Assembly (NCBI GenBank): GCA_025200525.1
Contig: CM045761.1
Coordinates: 79,451,551 to 79,515,550, forward strand
Direction: 5' to 3'
Source: Camellia lanceoleosa
Lineage: Eukaryota; Streptophyta; Magnoliopsida; Ericales; Theaceae
Length of the DNA: 64,000 bases
The position numbers and the translations under genes were made by a program. The notes beneath the pieces are model-generated. The model saw only the letters and a list, made by a program, of their open reading frames with translations, was not told where the DNA came from and searched no databases. This document shows, in pieces, positions 23,455 to 35,219 of the stretch (position 1 is its first letter; every line of letters begins with the position of its first letter).

Positions 23455-25632
23455 TATAGCGATCCTAGTTTTCCTTTCCTTTATATATTGTGTTCCGGAC
23501 TTGGTTCCGTGGTTGTGTCGTTGTCTCATTCTCATTTTCTTTCATTACTCCTTGTATTTGAGTCTTGGGTTGTATTGGGCAGGTTTGAAACAGGTTGGTT
23601 GTGTTTTGAAACTTAGAGTTGATGCCCAGATTTTGGCCTTCACGCTCGAGAGGGTCCTTTGTTGTTGTTTTTCCGCTCGAGCGGGCGTTTTGACGCTCGA
23701 GCGTGTTTTTCCATCTCCTAGTACTTTTGTCTACAAGTCTTCAGACGCTCGAGCGGGAGTTTTGACGCTCGAGCGTTACCCTTTGTTTTCGTTCCTCCGC
23801 TCGAGCAGGGAGTTTGACACTCGAGCGGGGACAATGTCTGCAAAACTTCTAGAAGTGCGTAATCTATGCTCGAGCGGCACTTTTGATGCTCGAGCGTGAG
23901 TTTGTGTCTGACGCTCGAGTGGGGGTTTCTACGCTCGAGCAGGGCGATTTATATATCAGTCCGAGATTTCACTTTTTGGATCACTTTTTGATTTCCTTTC
24001 TCTCTCTTACTTTTTCAAAACCTCCATTGGAGAGCCTCTCTCTCTAAAACCTTACCCTCTCTCTAGGGATTGATCTAGTAGGAGTGGTTTTCTCATCTTG
24101 GGCCTTTGTAAAAGTTGTGGAGATTATCGAGGGCTATTTTTTGATCCAAAAATCTTGGAGTTTGGAGCAACTTCGTTTTTCTTCATCTTCTTCCTTGGGT
24201 TCATCTCTTGAGGTAGAGATTCTTACTCATTCTTATGTGTTTTAACATAAATATTGAGCTATTTGTATAGATGGTTGATTTGGGGAGTTAGGGTTTCATT
24301 GTATTATTTTGAGAAGGGGGGTTTTTGTCCTTTGGCCTATATATATATATATATATACTTTGGGTCTTAAAAAGGGGATTATTGATGTTTTCGTTAATAT
24401 TTGAGCCTTTGGGTCAATATTGGAAAAAAATGGGAAAAAATGCCATGTTTGGGTATATTTGGGTCATTAGTATAATTAATGACAATTGTTATGGAAATAT
24501 GAAATTAAGCTAGAAATAAGGAAATTGGCTCATTGCGAAATGAAATGGTGGAGTTGGATTTATTAATCACTCACCTTTGAGAATTTTTGATAAATTATCT
24601 GTTGACGTAATTATTATCTGTTTAGAAATAATTGTTTTGGACTACCGATAGAGGGTAGTCTTGATTGTTGTAGACAATGCATGATGATTAGGCAAACTAA
24701 AACTAATCAAATTAAGTGTGCCATCGAATATGGCGGTTGATGTAATACATGAATTTTATGTATTGATTTGATTATGTATATGATATGTGTTTATATACAT
24801 TGTGTTGTGTGAGAGGAGATAGGGGATGTACTCCACGGTTTAGGGGAAAATAGGGAATGGACTCCTAAACTGGATATTGTTTAGGAGGAGATAGGGGATG
24901 AACTCCATTGATATAGCAATTTTGTGTATCTATTGAAGTATTGATATAGCTAATTTGTATATCATATATGAAGTATGGAAGTGTTTGGTTTGAGATTGAT
25001 ACAGCAATTATGTGTATCTTTGGTTAAGTGTGAAGTGTTTAAATTGAGTTGTTATCTCAATTGAAATGGAAGTACTGTTGATAAGAGATGTGATCCCATT
25101 TAAAATATATGGCCAAGTTCTGAGCCAGGATTGTGAATTGAGAAATTGGATAAGTATTGAAAATGAAATGAAACATGGACACATTTGTCATGTAATTGAA
25201 ATGAGTTATGAATTTGTTCATGTGAGTTAAACATCTGTCAAATGCTAATATTTTAGTTATTGCTCATAATATGTTTAGCATATCTCTACTGGGCGTTGGC
25301 TCACCCTATATGGGACATCATTTTCAAGTACAGGTAATATGCCACCTCCAAGGACGTAGCTTGGGAGGCTTGAGGCTGTTGGACTCTTTTGTTATTTTTG
25401 GTTGTATTACATGTATATTAAGCCAAGGGCTTATTCTGTGTAGAGTTAGCACTCTCTTTTGTAACCAAGTGTTGACTTGGAAAGTTGTAAGCTTATAGAG
25501 TATTTACTTTTGTTGTCAACATATAATACATTTTGTAATGAATACTCTGATGATATATAATTATGCTTTATTCCTTTATATCAAAACGTGTCAAGAATGT
25601 ATGATTTATGGGTTTATTTTGAGGGCGTTACA
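23455..25632 (+). repeat. LTR of the CGCTCGAGCG family, plus strand (2,178 bp)
   Basis: It starts TATAGCGATCC (a likely decayed TGTAGCGACC) and ends GGGCGTTACA. Order: TATA-like TTTATATATTG, the GCTCGAGCG array, pyrimidine-rich CTCTCTCTAAAACC, then TACTGGGCGTTGGCTCACCC near 25,290. It is colinear with the solo LTR at 49,702. CGGGT precedes the start (23,450-23,454) and recurs 3 bp past the end (25,636-25,640), a possible but imperfect target duplication. Short open frames inside have no recognised similarity. Confidence 0.65.
23638..23945. repeat. Array of GCTCGAGCG palindromes, right LTR
   Basis: Eleven copies of CGCTCGAGCG or single-base variants lie within about 300 bp, separated by T-rich spacers of 10-40 bp, for example at 23,672, 23,692, 23,744 and 23,765. 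They occupy the region just before the pyrimidine-rich stretch, the same relative place as in the other two LTR copies. Confidence 0.85.
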
Positions 25633-26039
25633 GGCCGGGTTTAAATAAAAAACACTATATTTTTTGTAAGAAGTAGCCTACTAACCCCTAAAAAAAATAT
25701 AGTAATAATAATAAAAAAATAAAACAAAACAAAACAGAATTAAGACAGTAAAAGTTGGTAAACCTCTATGTGATGGAAGTATAAAGTTTAGCCTAAATCC
25801 TGGTTATTTGAAAGCTCCTATGAGAAACGGCCAATACTACAACTGTTTGAGTAATAGAACAAACCCTCGGGGAGAGCGCGCCCAAGGGGGGGTTCGTGTG
25901 GTGTCATATAATTGCATTTATGTTTGTACGATAATTGCACTTATATTATTGAAAAAGAAAATTAATATATAGATATATATAATTATAACAATATTAAAAA
26001 AGAATAAAAATGAGAACCATAACCAACCATGTTGCCAGA
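25633..26039. other. Intergenic, no recognised feature
   Basis: AT-rich sequence with one GC-rich patch near 25,868-25,895 (GAGAGCGCGCCCAAGGGGGG). Nothing recognisable on either strand. Confidence 0.5.
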
Positions 26040-26199
26040 CAGTGACGGAGCCAGAAATTTAATATAGGGAGCACTTATTAATTATAATCTCAAAATTTTT
26101 CTTTCCCAATCAATAACAATAATATAATAATAATTTGTTGAGCTAATATTAAACATTAAAAATTAATATTCATTACAAAAAGTTTTTAATTTTAAACTT

Positions 26200-26826
26200 T
26201 TACAATTGACCCTGACGAGTTTTTATCTTTTGAAATCTTTCCATGATAGTATCATTGTCAATGTCATCAAAAATATCTCTCTCAATGTAGACAACCAAGC
26301 TATCATTCATTCATTCATCACCCATTCGGTTCCGCAACCGATTCTTCATAATATTCATAGCTAAAAATACTCTCTCAACAGTAACTGTGGCAACAGGTAA
26401 GATTAATGCTAAAGTCAAGAACAAATAAACCAATGGATATACTTTGTCTTTTCTAGTCTCCACCATTTTCTTAGCAAGACCGGCAATTCTATTCAACCTT
26501 GAGAACTCACTACTGGATATCATATTGATAATATATGTATCAAGTTGATCATTAAGTACCATGAGCTCCATTGAATAAAATTCTCTGGAATAAAATTCGG
26601 CAAGATGAATTAACTTTTTTTTGTCAGAACTAGAGAAAGAATTAGATGGATTCATACATGCCACACAAAGTAACAACTCAGTGTTTGACTCAGTGAAACG
26701 AGCATTTAGTTCTTGAATTTGTATATCCAAAACAGTGAAGAATAATTTAGCGTGATAGTGATGTAAATTTGTAATTTCTTTAGTATTGTGCATTTTTCTC
26801 CCTCGAGCTACAAACATATCATCCAT
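26200..26826 (-). pseudogene. hAT transposase C-terminal fragment, copy B
   Basis: A 171-residue open frame on the minus strand (26,826-26,311) reads MDDMFVARGRKMHNTKEI, LLLCVACMNPSNSFSSSDKK, SMELMVLNDQLDTYI, FSRLNRIAGLAKKMVETRK, ALILPVATVTVERVFLAM and NRLRNRMGDE, then TGA at 26,311-26,313. Unlike copy A it has no frameshift. Past the stop the frame continues MNDSLVVYIERDIFDDID to about 26,200. PVATVTVERVF marks the hAT dimerisation domain. The N-terminal two thirds of a transposase are absent, so it is an internally deleted passenger copy. Confidence 0.9.
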
Positions 26827-28189
26827 TTGGGGAACATCAATTTCATGCTTTTATGTATATTAATACTAACCTATCACTCGTGCTATGCACGGGATAATTA
26901 TAGATATTTTTTAGATTTTTTTTAATATATAAATTATGTTTTTTAAGATTTTTTATAAAAATAATTTAATAATCTTATCACTAGCCATAGTGTATTGGAG
27001 AAGTTGAAAATGGTACTGCAGTAATTATGCACGGGTTGTATCTATAATTATTTGTATGAGGGGATTTTCAATGCTGATTAGTAAATTTTGATCAAATCAA
27101 TAAATGCATCAATGTGGAAAGACATGTGGATTAGAAAAGTTAATAAACGCTGATCAGGGGATTTTGACCAAATGAGTTTATTTTTTTTGAATAAAAAATT
27201 TAGAAAATTCAGATTGGGAGATTGGAGCTTCCATGCACGGATTGTATTTACAATTATCTATATATGTGAATTATTTATCACCCGTGCTATGCACAGAATA
27301 ATTATAAATATTTATATTTGTTTTAAATTTTTTTAAAATGTGAATTATGCTTTCTAAGATTTTTTATAAAAATAATTTAACAATCTTATCATTAACCATA
27401 GTGTATGGGAGAAGTTGAAAAGGATACTGCAGTAACTATGTACAGATTGTATCTATAATTATTTGTTTGAGGGGATTTTAAATGCTGATCGGGGGATTTT
27501 GACCAAATCAATAAATGCAGGCATGTGGAAAGATATGTAAATTGAAAAAAGTTAATAAATGCTGATTAGGAGAGTTTGACTAAATCAATAAATGCTAAGA
27601 TTTTTTTTTTTAAAAAAAAATTAGAAAATTCAAATTGGGATATTGGAGCTCCCACAAGCCTTTGAGGTTAAAAATCCCATTTTGCTTAATATATAATATA
27701 GATAGATTGTGATTTTTAAATGTTTTTATTTTATTTTATTTTAAATATCTTCTTTTTTTCCTTTTTTATATTATATTAAAGTTTAATATTTTGATAATAA
27801 TCATATGTGTTAGATTTTTCAAGGAATTAAATGTCTTCTTTTTATTATATTATATTGAAGTTTAATATTTTGATAATAATCATGTGTTGGACTTTTCAAA
27901 AAAAAAAATTTATGCTTGTTCTTAATACATTAAAGTATTATTATGAGGGATAATAATCATATGTGTTGGGACTTTTCAAGAAATTCATGTGTTGGATTTC
28001 AAAGAATTTTTTTATGCTTGTTCTTAAAGCATTAAAGTGTTATTATGAGGATAAGACTTGGGAGTTGAGAGAAGTTAATAAATGTTAAGATTTTTTTTTT
28101 TAAATCAAAAAATCTGGAAATTTAGATTAGGAGATTGGAGCTCCCACAAGGCTTGGGGTTAAAAACTCCCTTTTGCTTAATATATAGTA

Positions 28190-30045
28190 CTAGCCTATCA
28201 CCCGTGCTATGCACGAAATAATTATAGATATTTATATTTATTTTAGATTTTTTTTAATATATAAATTATGTTTTTTTAGATTTTTTTCTTATCACTAGCC
28301 ATAGTATATGGGGGAAGTTGAAAAGGGTACTGCAGTAACTATATACGAATTGTATCTATAATTATTTGTATAAGGGGACTTTAAATGTTGATCAGGGAAT
28401 TTTGACCAAATCAAGAATTACAGGCATGTGGAAAAATATGTGGATTGAAAAAAAAGTTAATAAATGCTAATCAGGAGATTTTGACCAAATCAATAAATGC
28501 TGAGTTTTTTTTTTTTTTTTAAATAAATTTTTTTTAAAATCCAAATTGGTATATTGAAGCTTTCATAGGCCTTGGGGGTTAAAAATTCCCTTTTGCTTAA
28601 TATATAGTGTAGATATAGATAGATAGATAGATAGATATATCTTTTTATTTTTATTTTTATTTTTGTGTGGTTTCCATTCAGGTATTTTTTTTTTAATTTA
28701 TTTAAGATGGAGTTATGGGTATCTTTTTTTTTTAAATTTAATTTATCTGTGGTTTCCATTTGTTTTTAATTATTATTATTTAGGTAAGTTATGATGTGAG
28801 TTAGATATGTGATAGACATGTGAGTTTTATTGATTTAAAGTTTATCTAAATAAACTTTAAAGATTGTTTTTTAGTTTTTTAGTTTTTATTTTTTATTTTT
28901 TTGTTATGTTATAATATAATATATAAAATATATGTAGATATCTACAACATTAATAGAAAATATTATCTAATTTTTTGGGAAAGAGAAAATGAATGCAAGT
29001 TTTAATATACTTTTTTGAAAATTTGTGAGAGAGATCAGGAGGGAGAGATTATGAAATATTTTTGTTATTAAATAAATAAATCAGTCAATAGTTTTTTTTA
29101 GTCTATTTTGTAAATTAAAAATCAATAATTTTGAAAATTTGATTAATTTGTCCCATTAAGTAATTTAAAATTTTGATAGATATACATAAAAAAAAATACA
29201 TAATTATATTATTAAATCACAATTCAAATTTAGATGTTATATCTTTTTGAGATCTATAGCTAAATTCTTTTTTTTTTCTTTTTAATTTTTGTGTGTAACC
29301 ATAGCGTATGAGAGAAATTGAAAAGGGTGTTGCAATAATTATGAGAGAAATCAAAAGGGATTGTGGATTAGGAAAAGTCAATAAATGCTGAGGTTGGGTT
29401 GTGAGAAGTCAATAAATGCTTAGTTTTTTTTTTTTAAATCAAAAAATTAGAAAATTAGGATTAGGAAATTTGAGCTCCTATCTGATTTTTTGGGGAAGAG
29501 AAAATGAATGCAAGTTTTAATATTTTTTTTTTTTGAAAATTTGTGAGAGAGATTAGGAGAGAGAGATTATGAAATATTTTTGTTATTAAATAAAAAAATT
29601 AGTCAATAGTTTTTTTTAATCTATTTTGTAAATTAAAAATCAATAATTTTGGAAAATTGATTAATTTGTCCCATTAAGTAATTTAAAATTTTGATAAATA
29701 TACATAAAAAAATACATATTTATATTATTAAATCATAATTCAAATTTAGATATTATATCTTTTTGAGATCTATAACTAAATTTTTATCTTTTTTATTTTT
29801 TATTTTTGTGTGTAACCATAGTTTATGGGAGAAATTGAAAAGGATGTTACAATAATTATGAGAGAAGTCAAAAGGATTGTAGGTTGGGAAAAGTCAATAA
29901 ATGCTGAGGTTGGATTGGGAGAAGTCAATAAATGCTGAGGTTTTTTTTTTTTAAATAAAAAAATTAGCAAATTAGGATTAGAAGATTGGAGCTCCCACAG
30001 GCCTTGGGGTTAAAAACCCCCCTTTTGCTTAATATATAGTATAGA
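28190..30045 (-). mobile_element. Two-module non-autonomous Helitron, 1,856 bp
   Basis: CTAG at 28,190 is followed by spacer and hairpin CCCGTGCTATGCACG. The 425-bp terminal module ends at 28,614 and the 1.4-kb module ends TATAGTATAGA at 30,045. Its length is within 3 bp of the opposite-strand copy at 16,671-18,529, and the internal landmarks are in the same order. Confidence 0.7.
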
Positions 30046-30434
30046 TAGTATAGATGTGTTAGACTTTTGAAGGAATTAAATGTCTTTTTTTTATTATTAT
30101 ATTAAATTAAAGTTTAATATTTTGATAATAATCATGTGTTGGACTTTGGAAGAATTTTTTTTATACTTGTTCTTAATGCATTAAAGTGTTATTATGAGGG
30201 ATAATAATCATATGTGTTGAGACCTTTCAAGAAATTCATATGTGTTGGATTTCAAAGAATTTTTTTTATGCTTGTTCTTAATGCATTAAAGTGTTATTAT
30301 GAGGGTAAGACTTGGGAGAAGTTAATAAATGTTAAGGTTTTTTTTTAAATCAAAAAATCAAAAAATTTAGATTGAGAGATTGGAGCTTCCACAAGACTTG
30401 GGGTTAAAAACTCCCTTTTGCTTAATATATAGTA

Positions 30435-31515
30435 CTAGCCTATCACCCGTGCTATGCACGGATAATTATAGATATTTATATTTGTTTTCATTTTTTTTAA
30501 TATATAAATTAAATACATGGGGTTTGACCGAGGAGTTTGAAAGAATTTAATAAGTGTTTATTTATTTATTTAAGAGACATTTACATAATAATTACATGGG
30601 TCTCTTGGGGATGCAAAAAGTAAGGAAATTAGGATTTCATTTATTGCGTTATTCATTTAATAAGTGTAATTATTATAAATTAAGTGTTTATTGTAATCAA
30701 TAGTGTAATTATTACAATCTTTGAACCAATCACAAATCACCAAGTCAATTTTTTTTAAAAAAAATATTAAAAAATCAGGAAATTAGGATTTTTTAATATA
30801 TAAATTAATTCATGGGGTTTGACCGAGGAGTTTGAAAGAATTTAATAAGTGTTTATTTATTTATTTAAGAGGCATTTACACAATAATTACATAATATATA
30901 AATTAAATACATGGGGTTTGACCGAGGAGTTTGAAAAAATTTAATAAGTGTTTATTTATTTATTTAAGAGGTCTCTTGGGGATGCAAAAAATAAGAAAAT
31001 TTGGATTTCATTTATTGCGTTATTCATTTAATAAGTGTAATTATTATAAATTAAGTGTTTATTGTAATTAATAGTGTAATTATTACAATCTTTGAACCAA
31101 TCATCAATCACTAAGTCAATTTTTTTTAAAAAAAATATTAAAAAATCAGGAAATTATGATGTGCATGTTGGAGTTTCCACAAGCCTTGGGTTTTAAATAC
31201 ATGGGGTTTGACCGAGGAGTTTGAAAGAATTTAATAAGTGTTTATTTATTTATTTAAGAGGTCTCTTGGGGATGCAAAAAGTAAGGAAATTAGAATTTTA
31301 TTTATTGCGTTATTCATTTAATAAGTGTAATTATTATAAATAAAGTGTTTATTGTAATCAATAGTGTAATTATTACAATCTTTGAACCAATCACCAATCA
31401 CCAAGTCATTTTTTTTCAAAAAAAATATTAAAAAATCAGGAAATTAGGATGGGCATGTTGGAGCTTCCACAAGCCTTGGGTTTTAAAAGACCCTTTTGCT
31501 TAATATATAGATAGA
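30435..31515 (-). mobile_element. Helitron copy with a triplicated interior
   Basis: CTAG at 30,435 is followed by a perfect hairpin. The interior segment GGGGTTTGACCGAGGAGTTTG, followed by TTTAATAAGTGTTTATTTATTTATTTAAGAG-type sequence, occurs four times (about 30,520, 30,815, 30,915 and 31,203), with a longer ~300-bp unit around it repeated. The simple version of this element is at 18,903-19,314. Confidence 0.65.
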
Positions 31516-31947
31516 TTAATAAATTTAAAATAAGAGCAAAATAAAATAAAAAAATCGTGTTATTTTAATTGTTGATTATTTAAAAATAATTAATATATTA
31601 AGATAATAAAAAATAAAATAAGAAATTAATATTTTAAAATGTAAAGGAATAAAATTTATAATCTTCATAGTTAACAACAGATCCATTGAGGGTACATATA
31701 CCACTATATAGGTTTATTTTGGAAAATTAATTAAAAGTTTTTATATTTTTTAATCATATTACTTCTCTATTTTTTTTATAAAAAATTTTAAAAATTAATT
31801 TTTAACCTATTTGTCATAATTAACCTGCAAAGAGATACATGGCAGAATCCTATTAAATACTAATTTCTATATATATATGGAAATGTTTTGGACCCCTTTT
31901 GGGATGATCCACACATCTCTAAAGTGATCTTGATCCTTCATATATGT

Positions 31948-32632
31948 TGTTGGAAAAAATGTTTTTTGGGGACTTTAATTTAATATTAAAGTATGGTGAC
32001 TTTAATTAAATATTAAAGTGGGTCCTTATCACTTTTTGTGTTGGGTCCAAGTGAGCCAAAAACCATTGGGTTTTGAATAAGAAATTGCCAAGAAATTGCT
32101 TCATGATGTTAGATTCATGAATAGGAGTTTAAAGAGTATTTAAATCTTTTTTCTTGGCTAAAGGGTGTGAATCCTTTGGGCATCCATACTTTTCATTTTT
32201 GTGGAAAGGGGCTATGGATGTTTGGTGTTTTAATGACTAGCCTTAAAATGGAGGCTCTTCCTCTCCCTATACATGTATAAATTGAGACCCTCTGTCGGTT
32301 TCAATATAGAAATTTTTGCTTCCATTTTACAAGTCGGTTTGCCAAAAGTTCCTATTGTGAGAGAGTCTTGCCATTGTTTTGTTCGCTAAGCTAGACAGAT
32401 AGTGCTTCTGCCAGAATGGTTTTGACCGTCAGATCTGGGAGGAGACGGTTTCCTCAAGCACTCGACCCGTGGAGGCGAAATCTGTTTTAAGAAAGCTGCT
32501 TGGTTTTCTCTTTACCCTTTTATTGCTTTGTGTATTTACATGAAATTTAATTGTAATTATTAGCATATGTTCTTGGTACATCATTTGTTTTCTTCATAAA
32601 TCTATTTATTTAATTTCACAATTTAAACAACA
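31948..32632 (+). repeat. 5' LTR of the copia element (685 bp)
   Basis: It starts TGTTGGAAAAAATG and ends AATTTAAACAACA. It contains a likely TATA region and transcript start around ATACATGTATAAATTGAG (about 32,268). It aligns along its length with 38,784-39,483, differing mainly in several short indels between about 32,240 and 32,510. Confidence 0.93.
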
Positions 32633-34225
32633 AGCTTAAAAGCAGTTATTATATATATTTTCTAGGAAATTGATCGAATAGATTTATATCGAAAATTAGG
32701 TTAGCTTTGTATAATGTTACTAGGAATTGTTATGCGAATTACTCACTATTTCAATGATTATAAATCATGCAATGTTATTCTCTAATTGCTTAGTTTAATT
32801 AGAATGCTCTATTATAATTTGCATACTTAATTGAATTAGTATGATATTGCTTTATGCGTATGGTTCATCATTTCCCTATTTTGATTTGCATGAATTTTAA
32901 GGTTATACAATATAATTTATGGATGTTGCAATTGTGACATGCTAATTCTATTCTAATTTTAATTTGTTACATGCTTATTATGTTCTAGACTAGAGTACAT
33001 AATTTAATGTTTTAGAATTATTTGCATATGTTAATTGCTAAATGGTTATTGGTTGTAACTCTTGCCCATTAATTCTAGTTTAATGTATTTGGAGTTATAA
33101 TTGTGTACATGATTAATTTGAATTTAATTAGGTGCATTAATCTAAGTTATTTAATTGGGTGCATTAATCTAAGTTATTTAATTGAGTGCATTCATCTAAA
33201 TTATTTAATTGGGTGCATTAATCTAAATTATTTAATTAGGTGCATTAATCTAAGTTATTTAATTGGGTGCATTAATCTAAGTTATTTAATTGAGTGCATT
33301 AATCTAAATTATTTAATTGGGTGCATTAATCTAAATTATTTAATTAGGTGTATTAATCTAAGTTATCTAATTGGGTGCATTAAGGTGAATTATTTAATTG
33401 GGTGCAGTGATCTAAATTATTTAATTGGATGCATTAACTTTGAATTTGACTTAGCTATTTGGAGTTATTAATTTAAATGTTTATTATGGATTAATGTCAT
33501 TCATGTCTCATGAGTATTGAACTTTATTTTAAAATTGTAATTTAATTTTGAAGTTACAAATTGTATTTTGTTTTGGTACCTTATATTAGTTGGTTACTTA
33601 TATAATTTAATTTTTTAGATTATTAGTTTGTATTTTGTTGTGGTTTGCTACTAACTTTCTTTGTAGGGATACCAATACAAAAAACAAATATAAAACCAAA
33701 TGAATTGTATTTGGGATGTAAAAACAAAATGTTTGGACTACTAACATTTGTGTTGAATAAGAATACCTTAGCGTGGAAAAGCTTTTGGACTAAATAGAAT
33801 CCTTATGGTTTGATTATTCTATCAAAATGTTTGAAGCATGTTTGCTTAAGATGTAGTTGGTTTGTTTACCAATTTTTTAGTAGCAAGTTTTATTTGCTTA
33901 TATTGTTGTAGCAATTGTTTTACATTGCCTGTAAAAGTTTTGGACCTTTTAACCTAGTTCATCCCTAAGAAAATTTAATTCTTTAAATTGTTTATCACGG
34001 ACTAGGAGTCAACATGCTCTTAAAAGTTTTGTCAAAAGGTTAACTGGGTTTTAAGTGGGACCGATGTGACCCCTCCAGTCTTCCTGGGAACTTTCTTGAC
34101 CATGTTCGATTCTAGGTTTTGTGGTGAGACTAATTTTTGAATTAATTTTTTCTTCTAAGGGACTTTCTCAGGGTTAAGTTTAATTTCTGGAAACACAGAA
34201 GTGATATTCTGGTCTAATTTTCTGA
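32633..34225 (+). other. Copia 5' leader, including the minisatellite
   Basis: About 1.6 kb of AT-rich sequence lies between the 5' LTR and the first Gag residues. The usual plant copia primer-binding site TGGTATCAGAGC was not seen next to the LTR. Confidence 0.6.
33120..33445 (+). repeat. 27-bp minisatellite, about 12 copies, in the copia leader
   Basis: A 27-bp unit, GTGCATTAATCTAAGTTATT plus TAATTGG, is repeated head to tail with few substitutions. Because 27 is divisible by three, all copies stay in one frame and form an open frame of repeating CINLSYLIG. I do not regard it as a gene. It lies between the 5' LTR and gag. Confidence 0.9.
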
Positions 34226-35110
34226 AATGGAAACTATCACTGATGCTACTGCTACTGCTAATGTTGGTGGGGATTTGAACCCCGGGGCAACTGGATTGCC
34301 AACCCCTGTGACTTCTGTGGTCAACCACGGTGTTACTCGAGGACCGCTTAGTCACCATGAATGCCCGAAAAAATTTTCTTTGGGAAAACTTTAAGAGATG
34401 GCGAAAAGATGCTATTTTACTTGACCACGCTAAACCTTGCCAAGGTTACGGTGAGGATCCTCTAGCCTGGCAGAGAATGAGCTTTGACAGTGAAAGTCAT
34501 GGCGCTTGACACATGGAAGCAGACTATCTTTGCGGAACTATGTGTTCAACTTGGCGAGACTCACTCTATAGTGTGTTTTGTTCCAAGAGCTCGGAAAAGA
34601 ATTATGGGAATCTCTCGACAAAAAGTACAGACGGAGGATGCCGGGCAAAGAAATTTGTGGTTGGCCGTTTCCTTGATTTTAAAATGGTAGATTCTAAACC
34701 GTGATAAGCCAAGTCCAGAGTTTCAAGTGATCTTGCATGATATTCATCTTTGAGGATGCCTTTGAACGAGTCATTCCAAGTTGTGATCATTGAGAAACTT
34801 CCTAATGGTTGGAAGAATTTCAAGAATTATTTGAAGCAAGCGCAAAGAAATGTCTTGAAGAGCTGGTTGTCCGACTTCGGATTGAAGAGGATAATAGAAA
34901 GAAAGGAGGAGTACCTCTCAAGAAAGGCCAATGTCGCTGAGCATGGCAAATCTTCGGGATAAGGAAGAAGCCCCCGTGAACAAAAGCTCTAAGTCCAAGG
35001 GGTGGTGTTGCAAAGAAGTCGGCCATAAGCCGCAGAACTCGTTATCGGTTCTTTGGGAAGTGTTATAACCTGTGGTAACGAGGGGCATCGGGCTAGTGAC
35101 CGCCGCAGCG
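34226..35110 (+). pseudogene. Copia Gag remnant
   Basis: It starts METITDATATANVGGDLNPG at about 34,226. Fragments in shifting frames follow: HMEADYLCGTMC, AKKFVVGRFLDFKMVDSKP, NESFQVVIIEKLPNGWKNFKNYLK (typical plant copia gag UBN2-like core) and RKANVAEHGKSSG, then a decayed CCHC-like CCKEVGHKPQN near 35,010. At least five frame changes or stops separate them. Gag would package the element RNA. Confidence 0.85.
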
Positions 35111-35219
35111 TATAGCCATATAAGACCAAACCTCGTGCTCATATGGCGACTTACAAGAGCACTCCCAAGAGGAGGATGATATGCACTTGTTCCGCCGTTG
35201 TCTCGAGGTGAATCGTGGG

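Larger units (their letters stand above)
26866..31515 (-). mobile_element. Helitron block (4,650 bp) inserted in hAT copy B
   Basis: Its outer ends are a Helitron 3' end at 26,866 (hairpin CTCGTGC-TAT-GCACGGG, spacer, terminal TTAG on the minus strand) and a 5' end at 31,515 (TCTATCTATATATTAAGC). It lies exactly between A and T of the hAT sequence with no target duplication, as Helitrons do. Inside are several Helitron units: 26,866-27,230 (truncated), about 27,275-27,712, 27,713-28,189 (partial), 28,190-30,045 (two-module), 30,046-30,434 (partial) and 30,435-31,515. No helicase or Rep coding is visible. Confidence 0.75.

Noticed and set aside
19841..25632. Single Foldback-type DNA transposon
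   Set aside because: The solo copy at 49,702-51,647 with its 5-bp duplication shows each arm is an LTR; the inverted pair is better read as two LTRs.
33103..33471. 122-codon repeat protein (CINLSYLIG units)
   Set aside because: It is a frame through a 27-bp minisatellite inside a copia leader, with no independent coding signal.
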